Part shown: positions 17,699 through 26,700 of the stretch, piece after piece
How positions within the stretch are numbered: the first letter of the stretch is position 1
How the letters are laid out: each line of letters opens with the position of its first letter
NCBI RefSeq assembly: GCF_029360705.1
Contig: NZ_JARKMX010000008.1
Coordinates: 2,472,202 to 2,536,201, forward strand
Length of the DNA stretch: 64,000 nt
Origin: Paraflavitalea pollutisoli
GTDB taxonomy: Bacteria > Bacteroidota > Bacteroidia > Chitinophagales > Chitinophagaceae
Direction: 5' to 3'
Notes under the pieces: model-generated
The model's input: the letters and a program-made list of their open reading frames with translations, nothing else
Databases searched by the model: none
What the model was told of the DNA's origin: nothing
Made by a program: the position numbers and the translations under genes

Positions 17699-19114
17699 AT
17701 GAAATGCATCCTGCTCGCAGCCATGCTGTTTACCGTACCTGCCCTGGCACAGCAAGCACCGAAGAAGAACGTGCTGTTCATCATCGTCGACGATATGAAG
17801 CCGCTACTGGGCTGCTATGGTGATACCAACGCCCGCACCCCATTCATAGACCGACTGGCCGCCAGGAGCCGGGTATTCGACCGGGCCTATGCCCAGCAGG
17901 CCGTATGCGCCCCTTCCCGCTCTTCTTTCCTAACGGGCAGGCGTCCCGATCAATTGAAAATATGGGGACTTTCGCAACCCTTCCGGCCCTTGCATCCCCA
18001 TATCGTCACCCTGCCCCAGCACTTTAAGAATAACGGCTATACCACCGCCGCTACTGGTAAGATCTACCACGACCCGGCCACACATCATGATCCCGCCTCC
18101 TGGTCGCTGCCCGGCGTACTGGAAGTGACGGGCAATGGCATCGGCGCCAAATATGCCCTGGCTACCAATGCCGGCCAATCAAAAGCCGCTTCCGTGGAGC
18201 GCGTCGACATCGCCGACTCGGGCTACATCGATGGCAAGGTTGCCGACGCCGCCATCCAGCTGCTCGATCAGCTCAAAGACCAACCCTTCTTCCTCGCGGT
18301 AGGTTTTCGCAGGCCCCACCTGCCCTTTACCGCACCCGAAAAGTATTGGAAGCCCTTTGATGGCAAGCAGTTCGCCCTGCCAGATACCTCCCGACCGCAA
18401 GACGCACCGGCCATCGCCTTCCACAACTCGGAAGAACTGCGTGGCTATACCGATATCCCCGATAAAGGGCCCATCCCCGACAGCAAAGTGAAAGAGTTGC
18501 TGCAGGGTTACTATGCAGCAGTGAGCTATACCGATGCACAGATCGGCAAAGTGCTGAACGAGCTCGACCGCCTGCAGCTCACGCAAAACACCATTGTGGT
18601 ATTGATATCCGATCATGGCTTCCACCTCGGCGATCACAGTATGTGGGGCAAGTCGACCAATTTTGAAAATGCAGCGCGCGTACCTCTCCTCATCAGTGCG
18701 CCCGGTATCATCAGGCAACCGGGGCATACCCAAGCGCTGGCCGAACTGGTAGACCTCTATCCTACCCTCGCGCAACTCTGCGGCCTTCACCTGCCCGATT
18801 CGCTCGCCGGCACCAGCCTGCTGCCCATAGTACAAAACGCCAAAGCCAACGTGAAGCAACAGGCATTGAGCCAGTTCATACGCCCCTATGGTGCATTATC
18901 CAACGAATCACGCACCACCCATATGGGCTACTCGCTGCGCACGGCACAATACCGGCTTACCGAATGGTACGATACAAAAACACAGGAACTCGTGGCCACC
19001 GAATTATACGATCACGAAAAAGATCCCCACGAAATGAAGAACCTGGCAGCGCAAGCTGCCTACGCTAACCGGGTCAAAGCATTACACCAACAACTGCAAC
19101 GATCGCGGCAGTAA
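17699..19114 (+). CDS. Secreted sulfatase (formylglycine-dependent, iduronate-sulfatase-like)
   Basis: A protein of 471 residues with signal peptide MKCILLAAMLFTVPALAQQ. The metal-site opening NVLFIIVDDMKPLLGCYGD and the maturation motif CAPSRSSFLTGRRP are intact; the Cys is the residue converted to formylglycine. Further family marks are ATGKIYHDP, GFRRPHLPFTAP, DAQIGKVL and VLISDHGFHLGDHSMWGK. The closest well-known relatives are iduronate-2-sulfatase-like enzymes that desulfate glycans. Start 17699 is preferred over the open frame reaching back to 17180 because only here does a signal peptide begin. No sulfatase-maturing enzyme gene is in the window. Confidence 0.9.
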   Translation: MKCILLAAMLFTVPALAQQAPKKNVLFIIVDDMKPLLGCYGDTNARTPFIDRLAARSRVFDRAYAQQAVCAPSRSSFLTGRRPDQLKIWGLSQPFRPLHPHIVTLPQHFKNNGYTTAATGKIYHDPATHHDPASWSLPGVLEVTGNGIGAKYALATNAGQSKAASVERVDIADSGYIDGKVADAAIQLLDQLKDQPFFLAVGFRRPHLPFTAPEKYWKPFDGKQFALPDTSRPQDAPAIAFHNSEELRGYTDIPDKGPIPDSKVKELLQGYYAAVSYTDAQIGKVLNELDRLQLTQNTIVVLISDHGFHLGDHSMWGKSTNFENAARVPLLISAPGIIRQPGHTQALAELVDLYPTLAQLCGLHLPDSLAGTSLLPIVQNAKANVKQQALSQFIRPYGALSNESRTTHMGYSLRTAQYRLTEWYDTKTQELVATELYDHEKDPHEMKNLAAQAAYANRVKALHQQLQRSRQ

Positions 19115-19131
19115 TCGGCCCAACAACAGCC

Positions 19132-19287
19132 ATGGCGAAGGTTACGGCCATCATCATTGCCTTCCTCTTTTTTAATGAAGGCAAGGAAGTCAACTTTTCG
19201 TTTTATGTGGGTCTGCTGCTCATCATGACATCGGTGGTACGACAATCCCTGATCTCCATCCGGTCACACAAACAAGTCACCGCCTGA
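19132..19287 (+). CDS. Possible small membrane protein, 51 residues
   Basis: A short frame starting MAKVTAIIIAFLFFNEGKEV with a second hydrophobic stretch (FSFYVGLLLIMTSVV) and a polar tail (SIRSHKQVTA). Two transmembrane segments separated by a charged loop look protein-like. It begins 18 bases after the sulfatase stop and ends right before the terminator, so it could be the last cistron of the sulfatase transcript. The same frame stays open upstream of the ATG, so it could also be the remnant of a longer gene. No family recognised. Confidence 0.4.
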   Translation: MAKVTAIIIAFLFFNEGKEVNFSFYVGLLLIMTSVVRQSLISIRSHKQVTA

Positions 19288-19290
19288 CAT

Positions 19291-19325
19291 AAAAAAAGAT
19301 CCTGCCGCGGGGCAGGATCTTTTTT
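19291..19325. terminator. Strong bidirectional terminator
   Basis: A perfect stem: A tract, GATCCTGCC, loop GCGG, GGCAGGATC, T tract. It separates the sulfatase transcript from the giant-protein operon, which ends at 19348 on the other strand, and can stop both. Confidence 0.92.
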
Positions 19326-19347
19326 ATAACTAACCTTATTACAACAA

Positions 19348-22300
19348 TTACCCACAGGTAGTACAGCACACAAACGGCACCTCCGTGAGTGGAGACGTAC
19401 GCAGGATGCGGTAATTACCCAATTGGTTCGATAGCGCCTGCTGTTGCATAGCCTGGCGTTGCTTGATCGCATTCACGACCTCGGGCCGTTTCTGCATCAG
19501 CACTTCTACCTGGTCCATCGGCATACCCAGCTGTTCGAAGACACTGGATATATTGCCAAATACTTCCACGACTACCACACTCAACGAAGCATCCTGGGGC
19601 AAACCCAGTTGGTACAGCAACAGGGAAATCTCCTTATTGGTCCAGTACACGGTAGCCGTCTTCGGCGCATCTTTCAGGATCGCCAGTTTGGCACCCGCTA
19701 CAAGGCTCGCCGCCGTAAACTTATTACCAGCCGTGATGGCCGCCGCGGCAGGCACCATGGTTTCCTTCCAGTTGATCTTTTCGTAAGCACTGATCAATTG
19801 CGCCGCAGCCGTAGCATCCAGCCGCTCTACCTTACCGGCCCGGCGGGCCGTTATTGCCGACACCAGTTTTTTATTGATCGCCGTATCGAGTCGCAGCACA
19901 TTCAGTTCCTTATCTTCCAGCAACGACAAGTGACTGACCAACACATTCGCCTTTTCACTCACCGCCACCTGGTCGGCCGTCCAGCGGGCGACCTGCAATT
20001 GCGCCGCCTGGAAGGTCGGCGTAAAGATGCCGGGATGTATGACGATCGGCTTGTCGAGCACCATCAGGCGCTCATCCAGCAGGATATTGCGATAGCCCTT
20101 GCCATCCGCCTGCCTTACCTGTGCATAGAGCAGGCCATGCAGCTGTGTGCGCGGCGGCGTACAGGTCACATTACGTCCCTGCCATACTGCTTTCGCATAA
20201 GGCGCCGTTACATATACGCGGTCCTTATCGCGGTTCACATTGCAAAGCAGGTTCGGTGCAGGATGCTGCATACCCGTTACCCGCAGGGGGCGGCCAAACC
20301 GGCCCTGTGCCGTACTCCACAGGTCACCTTTGGGATCACGCACCGTCATATGACCATGTGCATGCCCTACCCGGAACTCATACGTGAAGAAACCAAACAA
20401 CTCCGGACTCTCGGGATTTAACCCCGGAGGCAACGGCAACAGGTAATGCACCTTGCTACCACTCGCCTTCTCCATCGGCTGCATAGCCCCCATGCCGGCC
20501 ATATCATCGGTTTGTCCCGGCGTAATAGCGCGAATGTATTCCGGATCGATCGGCAGTGCCGGCTCTTCGGGCACCTCTGTCATGATACCGCCGCGGCTAT
20601 GGCTGAGCAACTGGTCTGGCGCATAGGCCAGCACACGGCAGAACAAGGTATCGTGCGGATCTTTGATCGCCTCTTTCAGCTCCACCCACAGGTAACGCTG
20701 CCGGGGCTCTGTAGCGCTGTAGCGTTCATTCGCCAGGTAGGGCGAGAAAGCAATACCCACACTCGCGATCTCCGGCACCTGTGCTGGTATAATAGTAGTT
20801 GGCAGATGCAATACATCCGACTTGATCGTCACCGGTGCGCCATGGTTCGGACGGAAGCGGGGCGTTAGTTCATACTCCGCATTCAGCTCATCCGGAAAGC
20901 GCAAGCCACCACCCAGCTTTTCCAGCACCGACTTCGGCTCTATCGCATCGATAAAGATCAGCGTGGTATACTCCCGGTTCGTTTCGCCAAACTCATCGTC
21001 TTGCAAACATTCGAACGAAGCAGAACGCTTCAGTTCGATATCGCCCAGCACATTGATCAGTTCTGCTTCTTCTTCCTTATCACGCTCAAACTTGCGTTTA
21101 CGTTTGATCTGAAAACTCACATCCTCCAATCCGTTCCAGGTCCAGTCACGGTTGAGCCGGTAAGCAATACAGCCCAGCCAGTGATTGCACAGGTCGCCTT
21201 TGGAAGAAAAAGTAATACTGGAATGGTCAGGTGCCAGGTGATGGCGGATGCGGTTGCTGCAACCGAATACCACCCGCTCGCCTTTGCGGCCCATGATTGT
21301 AAGCCCGTTGTTGCGCAAACCCAGTTTCTGGGCAAAACGCTGTACAATGTCCGGCATATTGTTGGGCGCCTCCCGGGTCAGGAACCAGGTAGCGAGCACC
21401 CCACTGTTGAGCAAAGGCGGATCGGGTTGCAGGTAAATACCCTGCAAGGCCGGCACATTCACTACCGGCAACAACAGGTCCGCTTCATCGGTAGAAGGCT
21501 CGTGAAACCAGAACTGGCTGGTCTTGCCATATCGCGTATCCTTATTCTTATCAGCGGGATCGCTGAATCCAAAATAACCGGGTTGCTCGGCACACACGGC
21601 CCGCACCGTCATACGGATGCGGCGCGCCGTCGGCAAGGGGATATCACTCATCGCATCGATCGCCGCTTTGTTGAGGTCGGCCCGGTTAAAGGGCTCATCC
21701 GAATTACCGGCCAGCAACACCGGCACGTCATAAAAGACGACTGGCAACGACAGCGTATCTTCAAAACCGGCGGGAAACGCCCGATTGGTCGTATACAAGG
21801 TGATATAGTTCTCCTGTCCCGATTCGCTCAACAGGTTATCCAGTTTCAGGGTTTCGATCTCTACTTTGATCTCTACATGCGTTACATCCGGATCGGCAAT
21901 GCCGGGTACTTTGCTGGGCGCAGCACCACCAGTAGAGGCGATCAACAGATCCACCGGGTTTTGCCCGATCTTCTGGTATTTGTCGGTAAACACCACAGCC
22001 GGGTAGTTCAGCAATGGCCGGGTGATCTCCAGGGTGGGATTGGGAATGGAAACACCATCCTCATTCATGTCGGGTTTGTTGAAATAATACGAAGCGCCCT
22101 GGCGCAGCGCTTCGGGCAATATCACCCGGCACAGATCCGGCGCTACATAGCGCTTGAAGGTATGCTTAGCCAAAGGCGAAGGCGCGTTGTTCACCATGGG
22201 ATCACCGATCACGGGTCCGCCGCCGCTGATGTCCATCATGCGTACCTGAAACTCGTAGGTATTGCCATAGGTGAGGTCAACACCCGAGGGCACTTCATTA

Positions 22301-23730
22301 TAAGGAGAACTGGCATCGACTGCCTTGTTGGGCAAGGGATCGTCATGCTTTATGCGACCGTCGGCATGCCGGTTGATGCGAATGGCATCGGTATCTTTCA
22401 GCACGAGACTTCTGCCGATCCAGTTGGTGAAGTACATGGGCAGCCAGTAAGGCGCATTGGTATTGTTATCGAGCTGCGACGGGAATACCTGGAAGGGCAA
22501 CTCGATGCCACCATCCGGTGTACCGCCCAGGTTGGCATCGCCCAGCATCAACGTTTGTTGACTTTCCACCCGGTTCAGACTTCTCCAATCACCGCCCGCT
22601 TCTGTGTTGCGTACATCGATGCGGTAACCATATACACCCATGGGTACATCCAGCCGTTTGCCCGGCTCCATGGGGTTGGCACTCAACTGCCGCAGGTACC
22701 AGATCATGATCTGCTCATCATCCCAGGCCAGGCGGATACCAGTATCCGTTTGCGGTGCTGGCCCATCCTGCCGTTCACTCAGTATATTGTTGCTTACCTG
22801 CTGACCGGCGTGAATGATCTTCGCATAACCGTCGTTGTATTCGTTCAGCTCGGCAAAGATCTTATCCCATTCTGCCTGTTGCGGTATGGGATCCGTAGCA
22901 GCGTTTTTCTGTTTGTGCAGCACGGGGAACAGCATCGGCGCAAATACCGGGCGTTTGGTACCCATCGTCAAGGCAGGGATGCGCGCCGCATAGCGTTTTA
23001 CGAAAGGCCCCTGTGTGCCTTCCAGCATATCTTCCTGCACCGCTGCTGTTTGTGTATCGACCATATTGACGAAAATGAACCCGCCCTTGACCAGCACATC
23101 GGCATGTGCCGTGAGGTCGATCGAGGCGGTGTAGATCATGCCGCAAGCCCGGGCCAGCATCGGCTGCCGCAGGATATGCGCAAAGACCTGGCCCCAGCTG
23201 AGGTCATCATTGGTCTTCCAGTTCTTATCCTTCGGCGTATCTTTCTTTACCGCACAATGGTAGCTATCGTCCAGCTTGGCATTGGGGTGGCGTGGGTTCG
23301 TGAAATTGAAAGCCGTCCGGTAACTCTCGGGCAGGTATTTCTGCACGCTCTGATTTTCCGGCAACGGCGTATCAGGCGCTTTATCCGTCTTGGTGGCGGA
23401 AGATCCATCCATATTGATCTTAGCACCCAGTTGCTTGGCAATGCCTTCCAGCGCTGCTTTTTTATTGACAGCCACATCGACGGTTACCGGTAGGGCGGTA
23501 TTGGCTCCGATATTACCAATGGGCCATTCTTCCAGTCCCTTGCGCAACACCACTTCAAATTGTGGTACCAGGTCGGCAAAAGGGGTGGAATTCTCGTGAC
23601 CAGCAACGCCCGTTGGCCATATCTTGAACGGGTCCTGGTTACGCGGAATTAAAACGATGTGTACCTGAAGATGGGTCCCGTCAAATCCCTGCGGGAACAC
23701 CATCGTCGTATATTTTCTGTTAGCTTCCAT
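19348..23730 (-). CDS. Very large protein of unknown function (1460 residues)
   Basis: I do not recognise this protein. It has no signal peptide (start MEANRKYTTMVFPQGFDGTH), no membrane helix and no nucleotide-binding or protease motif that I can see. It is rich in Pro, Asn and short beta strands, in the manner of multi-domain beta-sandwich proteins. About residues 1250-1400 are more helical and Ala/Lys-rich (AAAAITAGNKFTAASLVAGA). The C-terminus is Cys-rich, ending EVPFVCCTTCG. It is the second gene of an operon, 29 bases after the 1888-residue protein, and ends 23 bases before a strong terminator. The pair probably works together. It could be a cytosolic structural assembly, a toxin or an effector exported by an unseen system; nothing here decides. 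Confidence 0.8.
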   Translation of the reverse strand: MEANRKYTTMVFPQGFDGTHLQVHIVLIPRNQDPFKIWPTGVAGHENSTPFADLVPQFEVVLRKGLEEWPIGNIGANTALPVTVDVAVNKKAALEGIAKQLGAKINMDGSSATKTDKAPDTPLPENQSVQKYLPESYRTAFNFTNPRHPNAKLDDSYHCAVKKDTPKDKNWKTNDDLSWGQVFAHILRQPMLARACGMIYTASIDLTAHADVLVKGGFIFVNMVDTQTAAVQEDMLEGTQGPFVKRYAARIPALTMGTKRPVFAPMLFPVLHKQKNAATDPIPQQAEWDKIFAELNEYNDGYAKIIHAGQQVSNNILSERQDGPAPQTDTGIRLAWDDEQIMIWYLRQLSANPMEPGKRLDVPMGVYGYRIDVRNTEAGGDWRSLNRVESQQTLMLGDANLGGTPDGGIELPFQVFPSQLDNNTNAPYWLPMYFTNWIGRSLVLKDTDAIRINRHADGRIKHDDPLPNKAVDASSPYNEVPSGVDLTYGNTYEFQVRMMDISGGGPVIGDPMVNNAPSPLAKHTFKRYVAPDLCRVILPEALRQGASYYFNKPDMNEDGVSIPNPTLEITRPLLNYPAVVFTDKYQKIGQNPVDLLIASTGGAAPSKVPGIADPDVTHVEIKVEIETLKLDNLLSESGQENYITLYTTNRAFPAGFEDTLSLPVVFYDVPVLLAGNSDEPFNRADLNKAAIDAMSDIPLPTARRIRMTVRAVCAEQPGYFGFSDPADKNKDTRYGKTSQFWFHEPSTDEADLLLPVVNVPALQGIYLQPDPPLLNSGVLATWFLTREAPNNMPDIVQRFAQKLGLRNNGLTIMGRKGERVVFGCSNRIRHHLAPDHSSITFSSKGDLCNHWLGCIAYRLNRDWTWNGLEDVSFQIKRKRKFERDKEEEAELINVLGDIELKRSASFECLQDDEFGETNREYTTLIFIDAIEPKSVLEKLGGGLRFPDELNAEYELTPRFRPNHGAPVTIKSDVLHLPTTIIPAQVPEIASVGIAFSPYLANERYSATEPRQRYLWVELKEAIKDPHDTLFCRVLAYAPDQLLSHSRGGIMTEVPEEPALPIDPEYIRAITPGQTDDMAGMGAMQPMEKASGSKVHYLLPLPPGLNPESPELFGFFTYEFRVGHAHGHMTVRDPKGDLWSTAQGRFGRPLRVTGMQHPAPNLLCNVNRDKDRVYVTAPYAKAVWQGRNVTCTPPRTQLHGLLYAQVRQADGKGYRNILLDERLMVLDKPIVIHPGIFTPTFQAAQLQVARWTADQVAVSEKANVLVSHLSLLEDKELNVLRLDTAINKKLVSAITARRAGKVERLDATAAAQLISAYEKINWKETMVPAAAAITAGNKFTAASLVAGAKLAILKDAPKTATVYWTNKEISLLLYQLGLPQDASLSVVVVEVFGNISSVFEQLGMPMDQVEVLMQKRPEVVNAIKQRQAMQQQALSNQLGNYRILRTSPLTEVPFVCCTTCG

Positions 23731-23759
23731 GTCGAAATTTTAAAGTTGAAGGAACTCGG

Positions 23760-26700
23760 TTACGCGATCTGGCGGTCTTCGCCCCAGGTCTTCGAGAAAC
23801 TGATGTCGATGATCAGGAAGATGCTGATATCGATGGCGAACGTTACCTGTGCAGAACAATCCGTTTGGTTGTTTTCCCGCACGATGATGCCCTTGGCTTC
23901 GATGGTTATAGTTACCGCCACCAGACCACCAAGTAACTCGGCATGACCGCGGAAACGCATCAGCGCCGCTACCACCACCTTGTTCTTATCGGCATACATC
24001 TGCACTCCGACCAGGTAGCTCACACTGGCAGACCCTACCACCGGCAGGCTCACCACGATCTCCACCCCAAATCCGAAGTCCAGCGTCAGGCTCGGACCTA
24101 CCTTGGTATCGCAGGCGATCTTCACATCGACCGTACCAATCGCGAAGATGCTGCCCACGCCTACCGACATGCACATCACCTTCAGGCCGCCATGGAATTT
24201 CAGGAAGGCACCTGCCGTCGGTAACAGTTGCTTGGGATCGGTCGTTACCTTCAGCGCAGCGTTGAAATACACGCCCACACCGAGCGAGGCTTCCAGCTTC
24301 AACGGTGTTTGTGCACTGTTGTACAACTCATCCGTTGGCGGGAACCGCACGAGGGGGATCTCTTTGCCCGCTTCGAACTTATACTCCCAGATCTCACCGC
24401 TGTTGCTCATCGCTATCTTCAATCCCTTCTTCATCGCTTCTGCATAATTGCCGCTGCTTAAAGAAGCCAGCACCTGCAGGATATCGATCACCGGTTGCAG
24501 GGCATCACTGAACTCGATCTCCGGTGTGGGGAATCCATCACCTCCCTGATCGCCCTCATAGCCCGTTTCCTTTCCTTTCTTACTATCGAAATTGCCTTTG
24601 ATGATCATCAGGCGCTTCATATCGCCCAGGTCAACGACCATCGCCAGGTTGTTCAGGCGGCTCTTCCACTGGTCGCCCAGTTCAGCAGCCCGCGAAGTAA
24701 GATCGAAGTTCAACCGGCCCGTATCCCCTTTCGGGTCCTTGTCCTTCTTCTTGGTAGCATACTCGATATAAATACGCAAGGCCTCGGTGTCTACCAACGG
24801 CACTTCAAAATTGGGCACATCAAACTTCATCGCTTTATCCAGCAAGCCGTTGGCCCCTTTCTGCAATAGACTCATACCCTGCTCTACGATCGCTTCGCCT
24901 GCTTTTACGGGGGTGATCTCCATCAGCTCCAGCACATTCGTCACACCATCTTTCAGCGAGCTGGCATTAAAGGCTTCAAACAGGGAGTCATCCGGCCGCT
25001 TGCCATGAAACAGCGGCATCGCTTTACCGAAATTATCGATGGCATTGCCCACATTGGGGAAGATCCCATTGCCGGTCATCAACCGATAAGCATCGGCAAA
25101 AATGGGTGGCGTTTTACTGAGCAATTGTTTCTTGTTGAAACCAAAGGCCGGCGTCAGGAACAACGCCTTTTGCGTGGCCGTACTTTGCAGGAAACCAAAG
25201 TTGATGGTATCGTTGACTGCTTCACGAATGATCTCTTTGGGATGGGCAATCCGCAGCAATTGCTGCTCGACATCCGCCTGGCTCACCACCACGTTTTTCT
25301 TCCACAGCCCTTTGCGGATCAGCGGCACGCTGGTACCAGCCGGCAGCGGTGCCACATCACCGGTACCAACCTCATGCTGCACCATCGTCCAGCTACCATC
25401 CTTGGGCAATATCACCTGGCCACGGCCCGCCAATACGAATACTGGCTTGGTACCATCCAGCGATACGTTGCAGTCGAAACGCGTCAGCTTCATCTGCTGG
25501 TTGCTTTGCGCAATATCCACCACACAATCCAGGTCGCCACCGATACTGCCGCCATGCAATTCCAGCAGCCCTTTCAATTGCAGTGGCGTCAACGGTATGC
25601 CCGCCGGCGCCACCTGCACATAGCCCAGTATTTTCTTCGATACCACTTTCTTATTCGTATGCCCCTGCACCACGTTTTCAATCTCTACATCGGCATCGAA
25701 ATACACGGCGCCGCATTTTACCGGTTCGGTAATGCCGCCGGCATCGGCGATCATCTCCTGCCCTTTCACCCCATTCACATAGGGCAAGCCGCCAGGATAA
25801 TTGTTCACGTCGATGTATTCCGCTACAGAAGGCGCGTCTTTGATATTGCGGATATTGAAGAGCCCCCGTACCACACCCGGGTGAAAATCGTACGGCGATG
25901 CCACGGTGTTGAAATCACTGTCCTTCAGGTCGTCAGCAAAGGGATCTTTGCCTTGCAGCAGGTAGCGGTACGAAAAGTCAAACAAGCCATCGCTTTCTGC
26001 CTTCCAACCGCTATCCACCCGGTACACATAGCCGGTACTCGTACGGAATACCGTGATGGTACGCACCACCCGGATGCCCCAGGGATACAGGATACTTTTC
26101 ACCTGTATCACTTCATGACCGGTACGGCCCAGCATCACATCGAATTTGGCCTGGCTCGTTTGCGCCATCGCGGCCGTAGGGCTCAGCCATTTGCTGAAGA
26201 TATTGGCGCCATACCCCGTCACATCCATCCGTGACAAAGGCACCCCGCGCGACTTCTCCAGTCCCGGTGTACCCAGCGGCTGCACCAGGAATTCATTGTT
26301 GAAGATCTCCGTTACCCGGTGCCCCAGGTTACTTTCCCCTTTGGCCAGGCCCGACATATCGAGCAGGTTGTTGAGCTGCACCGTATAACCCGGGAACATG
26401 GGCGAATCCCGTTCTTCCGGCGTAGGCACCGGCTTACCGAATTGGCCGGCACTGAACTGGATCTGTATACCGCCCCGCAACTTGTGGCTGCCATCTTCCT
26501 GCTTGCGAAACTGGGGCCGCAGGTTATTGATATCCGGCTTTACCGGCTCTACAAAGTTTTTAGATACATAACTGATGGCCTTCAATCCAAACGGAAGCGT
26601 GAAGGAAGCCACCGTAAAATTCTTCGGGTTGTCTTTGAAGTCTTTGATCAACGCATCGATCACAGGGATCGGAGCCAACGCCACTAACTCCGTACTGTTG

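Noticed and set aside
21001-23493. An open frame of 830 codons on the + strand, antisense to the 1460-residue protein
   Set aside because: It is rich in Arg, His and Gln as expected from the complement of a well-used coding frame, has no signal or domain, and lies wholly inside a better gene.
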